A stretch of DNA of 64,000 nt from Sporolituus thermophilus DSM 23256 (lineage in GTDB: Bacteria > Bacillota > Negativicutes > Sporomusales > Thermosinaceae). A program made the position numbers and the translations under genes. The stretch is from contig NZ_FNBU01000002.1 in assembly GCF_900102435.1 (NCBI RefSeq), positions 124,001 to 188,000 of the forward strand, in the 5' to 3' direction. Positions 8,441-15,945 of this stretch are shown here, in pieces (position 1 is the stretch's first letter; every line of letters starts with the position of its first letter). The notes beneath the pieces were generated by a model. That model was not told where the DNA came from and made no database searches. It saw nothing but the letters and a program-made list of their open reading frames with translations.

Positions 8441-10126
8441 TTAGCCCCCGTATTCGCCAGTATAAGCAACACGCATAACCTCTTCTATGGTTGTTATTCC
8501 CGCTAAGGCCTTGTCAATGCCGTCCTGGCGCATGGTATGCATGCCTTCCTGCTTGGCGACCGCTGCCAGTTCGTCGCTGGATGTCCGCCGGTTGATAAGC
8601 TCCCGCAAACTCGGGCTAACCTTCATCACTTCGTGAATAGCTACTCGGCCGCGATACCCGGTATGACTGCAACGCGGGCAGCCAGCGCCGCGGTATAGCG
8701 TAATTTCCTGACCAGGCAAATATCCAAGAAACAACCGCTCCGGCGATTCAGCCTCCGGACTGTATGGCTTCTTGCAATCCGGACAAATGACCCGTACCAA
8801 CCGCTGGGCCACGACGCCCAAAACGGACGAAGCCACTAAAAATGGTTCGACGCCCATATCGATCAACCGGGTTATCGCCCCCGGCGCATCGTTGGTATGG
8901 AGGGTAGTAAAAACCAAATGACCGGTTAAGGCGGCCCTGATGGCAATATCCGCTGTCTCGGCATCGCGGATTTCCCCCACCATGACGATATTGGGGTCTT
9001 GGCGCAGTATTGACCGCAAACCGCTAGCGAAGGTTAAACCGGCCTTATAATTGACTTGCACCTGATTGATCCCGTCAAGGCGGTATTCCACCGGGTCTTC
9101 GACCGTAATAATGTTTTGGCCGGGAGAATTAATTTCCGTCAAAGTGGAATACAGCGTAGTCGTCTTGCCTGAGCCGGTAGGCCCGGTGATAAGAATCATG
9201 CCGTAAGACTGGGAGTACATTTGCCGGTACCGTTTAAGATTCGCCGGGGAAAACCCTAGCTTGTTAATATCAAGAATAACCGCCCGCTTATCCAATAGGC
9301 GCATTACTACTTTTTCGCCCAGAATAGTAGGGAGAGTAGATACACGAATATCAATATCGCGGCCTGCTTCCTGAACTTTAATTCGTCCGTCCTGGGGCAC
9401 GCGTTTTTCGGCAATGTCCATTTCGCTCATAATTTTTATCCTTGAGACAATTGCCGCGTGAACATGGCGGGGAAAGGTGACCACTTCCCGCAAAACACCG
9501 TCCACCCGGAAGCGCACCCGCAAGTGTTTCTCCTGTGGCTCTATATGGATATCACTGGCCCGTTCTTTAACGGCCTGGCTAATGAGAGAATTGACGATAC
9601 TGACTACCGGCGCGTCATCGGAGGTAGTAACTTCGACAATATTACCCGTATCTTCCGGGCGCAGTTTGTTCACCGCTTTTTCTACCAGCTCTTTTACACC
9701 ATAAGTTTCGCTGATCGCCCGAACGATCTCTTTCTCCGCGGCAATAACCGGCTCGACTTCACAGCCGGAAACCATGCGGACATCGTCAATGGCATAAAAG
9801 TTGGTAGGATCTACCATGGCCAGCGTCAGTTTGCGGCCTTCTTTTTTGATCGGTATTACTTGGTAGCGCTCCGCCAGGGAAGCCGGAATAGCCGCCGCTG
9901 CCTCCGGATTTGGTTGGATGCTTCTCAAATCGATATGAGGTACCCCAAGCTGAAATTCGAGGACCTCAATCATACTGTCCTCAGTTATATACCCGAGGTT
10001 GATCAGAACTTTCCCCAGCCGCTCCCCCGTCTTTTTTTGCACGTTAAGGGCTTTGTCGAGCTGCTCGGGCGTTATGAGACCTGCTTCAAGCAATAAATCG
10101 CCTAAGCGTTTCCGTGTTTTCACCAT
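8441..10126 (-). CDS. pilB: Pilus extension ATPase PilB
   Basis: 561 residues from the ATG at 10126, which has GGGGG five bases upstream and gives the usual family N-terminus (MVKTRKRLGDLL). A second ATG at 10138 and an open frame up to 10225 look like leader. Domains: GspE/MshEN N-terminal domain (about 10-160), then secretion ATPase with Walker A GPTGSGKTT, Asp box (ITVEDPVEYR), Walker B (NIVMVGEIRD), His box, and a C4 zinc site (CPDC...CPRC). It powers pilus extension. First gene of the pilus operon. Confidence 0.95.
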   Translation of the reverse strand: MVKTRKRLGDLLLEAGLITPEQLDKALNVQKKTGERLGKVLINLGYITEDSMIEVLEFQLGVPHIDLRSIQPNPEAAAAIPASLAERYQVIPIKKEGRKLTLAMVDPTNFYAIDDVRMVSGCEVEPVIAAEKEIVRAISETYGVKELVEKAVNKLRPEDTGNIVEVTTSDDAPVVSIVNSLISQAVKERASDIHIEPQEKHLRVRFRVDGVLREVVTFPRHVHAAIVSRIKIMSEMDIAEKRVPQDGRIKVQEAGRDIDIRVSTLPTILGEKVVMRLLDKRAVILDINKLGFSPANLKRYRQMYSQSYGMILITGPTGSGKTTTLYSTLTEINSPGQNIITVEDPVEYRLDGINQVQVNYKAGLTFASGLRSILRQDPNIVMVGEIRDAETADIAIRAALTGHLVFTTLHTNDAPGAITRLIDMGVEPFLVASSVLGVVAQRLVRVICPDCKKPYSPEAESPERLFLGYLPGQEITLYRGAGCPRCSHTGYRGRVAIHEVMKVSPSLRELINRRTSSDELAAVAKQEGMHTMRQDGIDKALAGITTIEEVMRVAYTGEYGG

Positions 10127-10276
10127 GCCCGCCCCCATAAACGAAAAACAACCGCCACCAGCAAAAACGTTATTTTGCATCTGGTCGGTTGCACTACTTG
10201 CTCGGTCTGGACTAAGTGCCCACATTACCGTCCGGACTTCATCACACCCATTGCAGTATTCTTTTGGCTGCGTATA
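10127..10276 (-). other. Long pilB leader with potential RNA structure
   Basis: About 150 untranslated bases between the likely promoter and the pilB ATG. One possible fold on the minus strand pairs CGGT/ACCG and GCACT/AGTGC around a C/A-rich loop, next to the self-complementary GTCCGGAC. It does not match the c-di-GMP class I or II consensus as I know them. It could hold a regulatory RNA or simply be a long 5' UTR. Structure proposed by eye only. Confidence 0.35.
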
Positions 10277-10303
10277 TATTCGTAATAAATTGGTAAAAAT
10301 CCT
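10277..10303 (-). promoter_or_regulatory. Candidate sigma-H-type promoter of the pilus operon
   Basis: On the minus strand AGGATTT (10297-10303) is followed after 15 bases by GAATA (10277-10281). The Bacillus sigma-H consensus is AGGAnnT, a 12-15 base gap, then GAAT; the spoVG promoter has the same AGGATTT box. Sigma-H controls early sporulation and competence genes in Firmicutes. No better sigma-A pair was seen in this intergenic region. Confidence 0.45.
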
Positions 10304-10331
10304 GCAATGAAGCGGACGGGTTTACAATATT

Positions 10332-11198
10332 TCAAAGAACTGTTAATTCATGTAACCGTTGTTTTAAGCTCCCGGCCATAACCTCCCGCGGCGCCTCGCG
10401 GCCTGTCCACAGAGTAAAAGCCAAAGCGCCCTGCTCGACCAGCATGCCAACACCGCCTACCGTTTGGTGTCCGCGCCTGGCGGCCTCGTGCAAAAACCGG
10501 GTCTCATTCGGATTGTAAATTAAATCACAGACAACGGCTCTAGGATTGAGTTTTTTCCATTCAATATCAGGCATCTCATGACTATTGGGCCACATTCCCA
10601 CCGGCGTGCAATTGATAATTATATCACAGTCGGCCAAATGACGGCTAAGTTCTCCAGCCAGCCAGGGGGATGATGAAATGGTCTTGTAATCGGCGGCAAA
10701 AGAAGCCGCCAGCGCTGCCGCTTTATCTTCGTTACGCGCTACGACGGTAACCCATGCTGCGTTATTATGGATAAGCCCGGCGGCCACGGCGCGGGCGGCC
10801 CCGCCCGCCCCCAACAGAACGACTCTTTTTCCGTTCGGCTTGACGCCAGCCGCCGCAAGAGCGGCAATAAAAGCGGCGGCGTCAGTATTATGGCCAGCTG
10901 TCCGCCCGTCTTCGATGACAATAGTATTTACGGCGCCAACCATGCGGGCGGTATCGTCCAAGGCGTCTAAATGCGCCATAACTGCCACTTTATGGGGGAT
11001 GGTAACATTGGCTCCGGCAAACCCCATGGCCTTCAACCCGGCGATAGCGGCGCCAAGATCATCAGGTTTTACCGCTAAGGGTAAATACACATAATCCAGC
11101 CCCAGGTACCGGAAAGCCGCATTCTGCATCGCTGGCGAAAACGAATGCTCTACCGGCCAGCCCAGGAGGGCAACGGGTTTGGTCTTGCCGGTAATCAT
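10332..11198 (-). CDS. aroE: Shikimate dehydrogenase AroE
   Basis: 288 residues from the ATG at 11198, preceded by GGAGGTG; the frame is open for 90 more codons, but these lie inside the neighbouring gene. Substrate motif SFSPAMQN near the N-terminus, catalytic Lys in NVTIPHK, Asp in NTDAAAF, and the NADP loop GAGGAARAV. It reduces 3-dehydroshikimate to shikimate in aromatic amino acid synthesis. The ATG overlaps the upstream stop (ATGA). aroQ and aroH also lie in this window but in other operons. Confidence 0.94.
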   Translation of the reverse strand: MITGKTKPVALLGWPVEHSFSPAMQNAAFRYLGLDYVYLPLAVKPDDLGAAIAGLKAMGFAGANVTIPHKVAVMAHLDALDDTARMVGAVNTIVIEDGRTAGHNTDAAAFIAALAAAGVKPNGKRVVLLGAGGAARAVAAGLIHNNAAWVTVVARNEDKAAALAASFAADYKTISSSPWLAGELSRHLADCDIIINCTPVGMWPNSHEMPDIEWKKLNPRAVVCDLIYNPNETRFLHEAARRGHQTVGGVGMLVEQGALAFTLWTGREAPREVMAGSLKQRLHELTVL

Positions 11199-11971
11199 AG
11201 ATACACCTCCGGCCGCCGGTCCTGCCAGACCGACATTTTCTCCCGTGCCTTCGCGACTAACGCAAAGTCGGCCTCGGCATACAGAATCGTTTCTTCCTCT
11301 CCGCCTTCCGCCAAAACTTCTCCCGACGGCCCGATAAGCATCGAATGGCCGTAGAAAGGATTCCCCTTGTGCTCGCCAACGCAATTGACAACGCAAAGAA
11401 ATACCTGGTTTTCGATAGCCCGGGCGCGGCTTAACAAATGCCAGTGCTCGCCGCGGGCGGCCGGCCACTCAGCAGGAAGAAAGATGATTTTTACCCCTTC
11501 TTGCGTAAGCGAGCGAAACAATTCAGGAAACCGCAAGTCATAGCAAATGGCAATACCAGCCGTGACCCCATTTAAATTAAAAGTACACCGGCGATCACCG
11601 GCGGCAAAAAAACGTTCTTCCCCCATCATACTGAAGAGGTGGATCTTTCGGTACTCGGCGGCAACATTTCCGTCCGGACCTATTACTACCGCGCCGTTAT
11701 AAACTTTTTCGTTTTTTCGTAGCGGTATGGAGCCGGCAATGATATAAGTGCCATATTTCCTGGAAATATTTAGCATTTCACTGATCGTCGGACCTTCAAC
11801 ATCCTCGGCCCACTTGTCCACGTCCCGCAAGGCATACCCGGTTGTCCAAATCTCCGGCAGGACGACAACATCTGCCCGGGCTGCTCCTTCCCGAGCTAAC
11901 GCCAGCCCGCGGCGGCGATTTTCATCGACGGCGCCGGCAATAACTTTCATCTGTACCAACGCAATACGCAT
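11195..11971 (-). CDS. Nitrilase-family carbon-nitrogen hydrolase (omega-amidase type)
   Basis: 258 residues. The catalytic triad of the nitrilase superfamily is visible: Glu40 (VLPEIW), Lys109 (EYRKIHLF) and Cys143 (ICYDLRFPEL). The CYDLRFPELFR signature places it with the Nit2/YafV-type omega-amidases, which hydrolyse alpha-keto acid amides such as 2-oxoglutaramate or ketoglutaramate-like waste products. It is a cytoplasmic single-domain enzyme coupled to aroE by a 4-base overlap. The exact substrate cannot be told from sequence. Confidence 0.85.
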   Translation of the reverse strand: MRIALVQMKVIAGAVDENRRRGLALAREGAARADVVVLPEIWTTGYALRDVDKWAEDVEGPTISEMLNISRKYGTYIIAGSIPLRKNEKVYNGAVVIGPDGNVAAEYRKIHLFSMMGEERFFAAGDRRCTFNLNGVTAGIAICYDLRFPELFRSLTQEGVKIIFLPAEWPAARGEHWHLLSRARAIENQVFLCVVNCVGEHKGNPFYGHSMLIGPSGEVLAEGGEEETILYAEADFALVAKAREKMSVWQDRRPEVYL

Positions 11972-11986
11972 TTTATCACCCTGTTC

Positions 11987-12493
11987 TTATTTCATGAGTC
12001 CTTTGGCCCGTAATAGTAGCACGGCCAATTTTTCGAACTGCCTCTGGATTTTTGTTCCGATAAACTCCTTTGTCGCCAGCGGCTTCACCCAAATGGTATA
12101 AAGGCCAAGGCGGTTACCGCCTAAAATATCGGTAAACAATTGGTCACCGACCACAGCCACCTGATCAGGCTGCAGACCTAAAACAACAAGTGCCTGGCGA
12201 AAACCCGCTTTGGCCGGTTTATACGCCCGCGAAACAAAGGGAAGGTTAAACCGCTGAGCAATCTCTTTAACCCTTTTCTGCCAGTTATTGGACACGATAG
12301 CGACCTTAAATCCTTTTGCTTGTACTTCGTTCAACCAGTCGGTGATGCGCGGACACATTTCCAGACTGTTCCACGGAACAATAGTGTTGTCCAAATCGAA
12401 AATAATGCCGCGTATACCCCGCTTTTCCAGGTCATTTAGGTCAATCTCATGCAATGTGTTTACAGTCGTATCCGGACACAACAGTCTGTACAC
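11987..12493 (-). CDS. yqeG: YqeG-family HAD phosphatase
   Basis: 168 residues from a GTG start. HAD motif I FDLDNTIVPW (Asp33, Asp35), motif II VSNNW, motif III Lys in YKPAKAGF, motif IV VGDQLFTDILGGN. This is the YqeG/HAD-IIIA family, related to phosphatidylglycerophosphate phosphatases. In Bacillus, yqeG also lies in the aroE neighbourhood, which supports the assignment. Substrate not established here. Confidence 0.9.
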   Translation of the reverse strand: MYRLLCPDTTVNTLHEIDLNDLEKRGIRGIIFDLDNTIVPWNSLEMCPRITDWLNEVQAKGFKVAIVSNNWQKRVKEIAQRFNLPFVSRAYKPAKAGFRQALVVLGLQPDQVAVVGDQLFTDILGGNRLGLYTIWVKPLATKEFIGTKIQRQFEKLAVLLLRAKGLMK

Positions 12494-12752
12494 CCCGCCA
12501 CCCCCATAGGATCACTCAGGAAAATTATATGAAGATTATAACACGAGTAATCAAAAAAACTAAAGATTACTTCCAGGTAAACAGCCATGGGCAACATTTT
12601 TTGTCTCGTTTGATTACCTTTATCCATTCGGCACACTGCTCATCTTAAAATTATTATAAGAAATTAGTCAAAATATGTCGAAAAAATCTTAGATATAAAA
12701 CGCCAAGCTCGTTGCGGGCAAAACTAGTGAAGCCAGACAGGAGTAAAAGTGT
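12494..12752. other. AT-rich intergenic region upstream of the IS-split micro-ORF
   Basis: No convincing gene. A 39-codon plus-strand frame at 12529-12648 has an AGGA upstream, but its composition is not protein-like. The last 20 bases hold AGACAGGAG, a good ribosome site for the ATG at 12753. A promoter for that ORF should be here, but I see no clear -35/-10 pair. Confidence 0.4.
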
Positions 12753-12766
12753 ATGGCGGGACTATA

Positions 12767-12820
12767 ATGCTCCCATAGGGTGAGACACAAAAAAGAAAAA
12801 ATAAGTTATAATGGGAGCAT
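12767..12820 (+). repeat. Inverted repeat that could mask the orfA start codon
   Basis: ATGCTCCCAT (12767-12776, at the IS tip) is the exact reverse complement of ATGGGAGCAT (12811-12820), which contains the GGGAG ribosome site and the first two bases of the orfA ATG. RNA started outside the element would include both arms and could fold to hide the start. RNA started inside would lack the left arm. This matches the known IS strategy of blocking translation from impinging transcripts; its use here is inferred. Confidence 0.6.
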
Positions 12821-13130
12821 GAACAAGAGAAATCAGTATTCAGCCGAATTTAAAACCAAAGTCGTTCTGGAAGCCCTCCGGGAGGAGGGAACTGTGAACG
12901 AGATCGCTGCCCGGCATGGAGTGAATCCTGTCATGGTCAGTCGCTGGAAAGCCGAATTCCTGGAGCGAGCTGCAGAGGTGTTTAAGAAAGGTCCCTCAAC
13001 TGCCGAAAAGGAATTGGAAAGCGAAAGAGAACGGGTAGCACAACTGGAACGCAAAATCGGTCAGCTGACCTATGAGGTCGACTGGCTAAAAAAAAAATCT
13101 GACGAAATCCTCAATCGCAAGCGACCGTAA
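12819..13130 (+). CDS. IS3-family transposase OrfA (helix-turn-helix)
   Basis: 103 residues. The N-terminal HTH_Tnp_1-type domain (YSAEFKTKVVLEAL...EIAARHGVNPVMVSRWK) recognises the element ends. A leucine-zipper-like C-terminus (LESERERVAQLERKIGQLTYEVDWL) mediates dimerisation. The frame ends after a run of ten A residues (13088-13097), the usual place for frameshifting to make the OrfAB transposase. Confidence 0.92.
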   Translation: MNKRNQYSAEFKTKVVLEALREEGTVNEIAARHGVNPVMVSRWKAEFLERAAEVFKKGPSTAEKELESERERVAQLERKIGQLTYEVDWLKKKSDEILNRKRP

Positions 13131-13164
13131 GGCCTTTGTAGAACTCGATAATACAAACATCACC

Positions 13165-14106
13165 GTGAAGCGCCAGGCGGAGCTTCTTGAAATCAACCGG
13201 ACCAGCGTCTACCGCAAACCGGCAAAGCCAACTGTCAGCGAGCGAGATCTATGGATCATGCGCCGGATTGATGAAATCCATACTGCTGAACCTACTTGGG
13301 GCTATCGTACAATTACCCGCATTCTGCAGCACGAGGATATTATCATCAACCGGAAGAAAGTCCGGAGACTCATGCGGGATATGGGCATTTACGCCATCTA
13401 TCCTAAGCCCAACCTCAGCAAGCGCTATCATGCCCAATACGTTCGGCCATATCTTCTCAGGAACCTTGAAATCACAAGACCAAACCAGGTGTGGGGCGTC
13501 GACATAACCTACATCCGTATGAAGAAAGGCTTCATGTACCTCTTCGTTATCATCGACTGGTACAGCCGCTACATTGTCGATTACGAGCTGTCCAGCACGC
13601 TGGATAAATCCTTCGTCCTCGGTTGCCTGAAGCGTGCGCTGGCCATTCAAAAGCCGGAGATCATCAACAGCGACCAGGGCAGCCATTTCACCAACCCAGA
13701 TTACATCAAACTGCTCGACGAAGCCGGTGTGAGGATTTCTATGGACGGAAAAGGCCAGTGCCTCGACAATGCTAGGACGGAGCGTTTTTTCCGGACCTTG
13801 AAGTATGACAGGATCTATATTAACGAGTATGAGACACCACGGGAGTTGCGGGCCATGTTGAGAGATTACATAAAAACTTATAATAATTACCGTCCGCATC
13901 CTCGTTGGGCGGTGAAAGTCCAGCCCGGTATTATTTTGGAAATGGGCTCCAAGGAGCTATTTCATATCAAGAAGCACGGAAAGGAGCATAACTTAATTTT
14001 TTTAATCCGTGTCTTGACAACGGGGGGCATTATATACTTTCCATCAAGGCCGCCATCCATTGCGGCGGTGGCTGCCCAATACCGCCTCCATCAGTCGAAG
14101 TGGTAG
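13165..14106 (+). CDS. IS3-family transposase OrfB (DDE integrase), C-terminus frameshifted
   Basis: The rve integrase core has all three acidic residues: VWGVDITYI (Asp), IINSDQGSHF (Asp) and NARTERFFR (Glu). The frame is open back to the A10 run, so OrfAB fusion needs loss of one A (or +1 slippage). After YNNYRPH the family should read SLGG-SPA-like residues. The DNA encodes SLGGESPARYYF in another frame, starting one base on at about 13900 and ending at TAA 13989-13991. So one base is missing, and the visible C-terminus up to 14106, beyond the IS end, is an artefact of the shift. Confidence 0.85.
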   Translation: MKRQAELLEINRTSVYRKPAKPTVSERDLWIMRRIDEIHTAEPTWGYRTITRILQHEDIIINRKKVRRLMRDMGIYAIYPKPNLSKRYHAQYVRPYLLRNLEITRPNQVWGVDITYIRMKKGFMYLFVIIDWYSRYIVDYELSSTLDKSFVLGCLKRALAIQKPEIINSDQGSHFTNPDYIKLLDEAGVRISMDGKGQCLDNARTERFFRTLKYDRIYINEYETPRELRAMLRDYIKTYNNYRPHPRWAVKVQPGIILEMGSKELFHIKKHGKEHNLIFLIRVLTTGGIIYFPSRPPSIAAVAAQYRLHQSKW

Positions 14107-14228
14107 AGAACGTTGGGCCTTTTGAAGCCACGATGAAGGAGTATATTCAACGTTTTATAAAGAAATAACTTTTGCTTCTGTGTTGTCAGGGTTATCAGGC
14201 AGTTATAACCTACAAAAAGGTATTAGCA

Positions 14229-14278
14229 AAATTGCCGTATATCCCCTAAATTCAGTTATGGGGGATATACGGCAATTT
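14229..14278 (+). terminator. 18-bp hairpin downstream of the split micro-ORF
   Basis: Arms 14229-14246 and 14261-14278 are perfectly complementary around a 14-base loop. The T-tract is short (ATTTCTCTT). It most likely ends transcription of the interrupted ORF, or serves both strands together with the convergent gene at 14421. It is long and perfect for a terminator, so a mobile-repeat origin is also possible. Confidence 0.55.
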
Positions 14279-14420
14279 CTCTTGAAAAAAGTTATATTGG
14301 AGTAATCATACTTAAAACTTTCGCTGCTCGCGCTACCATTAAGCATGCGCTCTAATCGCAAATGTAGGGTGTTGCCGCAGGAAACTTAAATAACTGCCAC
14401 TTTTTTCCAACCATCGAAAG

Positions 14421-14903
14421 TTATTTAGCCGCTTTGAGACGGGTAATTTCGGTTTCTTGGCGGAACAAGCGGTCGTTAAGAACCATAATACTAGCGTTGA
14501 CTTCGGCAATATCCTCTTTTGTGGCCATGTTAGCCTGGATAGTTGTTACCTGTGTCTGTAGAGCATCAAACTTAGTTTCAAGGCCGCTGACTTTAGTTTC
14601 AAGAGCATTGACCTTAATTTCTAAATTATTGACTTTAATTTCTAGATTATCTACTTTAGTTTCCAAATTTCCGACTTTAGCTTCCAGATTATTGACTTTA
14701 GCTTCTAAATTACCGACTTTAGTTTCCGGATTATTGACCTGGCCACAAAGTTTATCAACGTTAGCAGATACGTTATGCAATTGAGCATCTAATTCTGCGG
14801 TGCGATGAAGCAGAGCCTCAATAAAACGAGAGTTTTCATTAAGCTGCCCTTTTATGCTCGTTAGTTCTTGAAGTACTAACTTTTGGAATTCCTCGTTGCT
14901 CAT
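14421..14903 (-). CDS. Coiled-coil protein with heptad repeats, unknown function
   Basis: 160 residues, almost entirely helical and charged. The centre (about residues 55-112) is a run of seven-residue repeats of the form K-V-x-N-L-E-x, which gives an uninterrupted coiled coil. The N-terminus (SNEEFQKLVLQELTSIKGQL) and C-terminus (DIAEVNASIMVLNDRLFRQE) are less regular. No signal peptide or membrane segment. Similar short proteins with ELTSIK...QL starts are common in Firmicutes, sometimes phage-derived, and have no set function. Monocistronic. Confidence 0.7.
   Translation of the reverse strand: MSNEEFQKLVLQELTSIKGQLNENSRFIEALLHRTAELDAQLHNVSANVDKLCGQVNNPETKVGNLEAKVNNLEAKVGNLETKVDNLEIKVNNLEIKVNALETKVSGLETKFDALQTQVTTIQANMATKEDIAEVNASIMVLNDRLFRQETEITRLKAAK
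14568..14741 (-). repeat. Array of about eight degenerate 21-bp repeats inside the coiled-coil gene
   Basis: Each unit encodes one heptad (for example KVGNLEA, KVNNLEI, KVDNLEI). Neighbouring units share most bases, so the array probably arose by tandem duplication and could change length by slippage without shifting the frame. Confidence 0.7.
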
Positions 14904-15007
14904 AAATCACCCGTCCTTATAAATCGGTGCAATATTATTGTACCATTGGCAGGACAAGCAGTACAAGAATCAGATTCGCCGGTGCCTTTCCTAAAACTAT
15001 CCAATTT

Positions 15008-15859
15008 TTATCGGCGTTTTCCGGGTGGTATCCACCAGCCGTCATACTGCTTATATTTTTGGCGCAAGGTATATAATTCGTTACGGCTAGCTATATATCG
15101 TCCCTTGATTTCTTCCAGCAGAGCGCCGTGCTCCTTCATACCGGCAAGGGAAAACCGGGAATGTTCACGTTGACCAAACTGGACAGTGAACTGTCCGCCT
15201 TCTAAATACAGCCGGCCGAATGCCCCACACATAGGACAGTGCACGGTACCGTCCGGTGACAACTTCAGCAGCGAACTCCCGCATTCCCGGCAAGAACACC
15301 CTGCCGCTTCTTCTGTCTGTTCCGCGCCTGACACCAGGCGCTGCGCCAACAGCCTTGCCTTGTGCAACACTTCCGGCTTTGCCGCCTCGCCGGGATTGGC
15401 CGCCTGCACGGCCATGCTACCGACAACGTCCAGATGAAGAAACCGCGCAAAATTTATAGTCGCTTCCCTGGCATAACCATCCCAGCCCGCTACGCCGTAA
15501 GTTACTACCACTATGCATTTTTTACCCGCAAATTCATCCCCATTCTGGAGAACCGAAATCAACCTGTCACCAATCACCTTTAAGCTGGTATGCGTGCCGA
15601 GAAAATAACACGGCGCTCCAATGATGATCGCGTCGGCCGTTCGGATATTGTCTAGTAAAAATTGCAAATCATCTCCAATAATGCAGGATTTATCCGCCCC
15701 CAGACATGCGTAGCAGGCCTGGCACTGACCGATGTTAAGATCCGGCAACCTAATCATGGCCTTTTCCACAGTATCAGGCAGTGCAGCCAGCATTTCTTTG
15801 ACCAATATCTCTGAATTGCCAAGTTTGCGGGCAGAAGCCACTAACCCTAATACCTTCAT
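15008..15859 (-). CDS. Flavodoxin-fold NAD(P)H-dependent oxidoreductase with C-terminal zinc ribbon
   Basis: 283 residues. The N-terminal 180 residues follow the iron-sulfur-flavoprotein / NADPH-dependent FMN reductase plan: GLVASARKLGNSE (FMN phosphate loop), CQACYAC near residue 46-52 and GAPCYFLG. A C-terminal extension has CSCRECG...CPMCG, a probable zinc ribbon. The first Cys cluster is shorter than a full 4Fe-4S motif. It probably transfers electrons in an anaerobe; the partner is unknown. Monocistronic. Confidence 0.75.
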   Translation of the reverse strand: MKVLGLVASARKLGNSEILVKEMLAALPDTVEKAMIRLPDLNIGQCQACYACLGADKSCIIGDDLQFLLDNIRTADAIIIGAPCYFLGTHTSLKVIGDRLISVLQNGDEFAGKKCIVVVTYGVAGWDGYAREATINFARFLHLDVVGSMAVQAANPGEAAKPEVLHKARLLAQRLVSGAEQTEEAAGCSCRECGSSLLKLSPDGTVHCPMCGAFGRLYLEGGQFTVQFGQREHSRFSLAGMKEHGALLEEIKGRYIASRNELYTLRQKYKQYDGWWIPPGKRR

Positions 15860-15945
15860 AATTATGTCCCCTCTCTTGTGGTTGATCCTGGTAATATAGC
15901 AAATTCTATCCAGCCGGGCTAAATCCTCCGGCTATGGACTCTATG

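Larger units (their letters stand above)
12764..14035 (+). mobile_element. IS3-family insertion sequence, probably inactive
   Basis: About 1.27 kb with two overlapping-frame transposase ORFs. The ends are imperfect inverted repeats of about 40 bases. Read inward, the left end begins ATAATGCTCCC and contains AGACAC then an A-rich stretch; the right end begins (AT)ATAATGCCCCCC and also contains AGACAC plus an A-rich stretch. A 3-bp ACT repeat flanks the element, a length typical for IS3 members; exact ends are uncertain by a few bases. The second ORF carries a probable one-base deletion near 13900, so this copy may be defective. Confidence 0.85.
12753..14168 (+). pseudogene. 46-codon micro-ORF with CGGGC motif, split by the IS3 element
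   Basis: ATG at 12753 has GGAG nine bases upstream (12740-12743). The reading frame is cut after three codons by the IS3-family element. Removing the element together with one copy of a 3-bp repeat (ACT at 12761-12763 and 14036-14038) restores an uninterrupted frame ending at TAA 14166-14168. The product would be a 46-residue protein containing HCGGGCPIPPP and a helical tail ending FIKK. The Cys pair could bind a metal or form a disulfide. I do not recognise the family. A strong hairpin follows at 14229-14278. The restored frame, ribosome site and direct repeat agree, but the coding status is inferred. Confidence 0.5.

Noticed and set aside
10139-10225. N-terminal extension of pilB of about 30 residues
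   Set aside because: It lies over the leader, has no ribosome site, and has no counterpart in the PilB family; the ATG at 10126 fits.
10127-10276. c-di-GMP riboswitch in the pilB leader
   Set aside because: Expected because pili are often controlled this way, but the conserved class I and class II blocks are absent.
12529-12648. 39-codon ORF upstream of the IS
   Set aside because: Has an AGGA but no protein-like pattern, and the region is AT-rich with many chance frames.
14107-14168. OrfB continuing past the IS end as a fusion protein
   Set aside because: The tail arises from a one-base frameshift inside OrfB; the correct frame stops at 13991.
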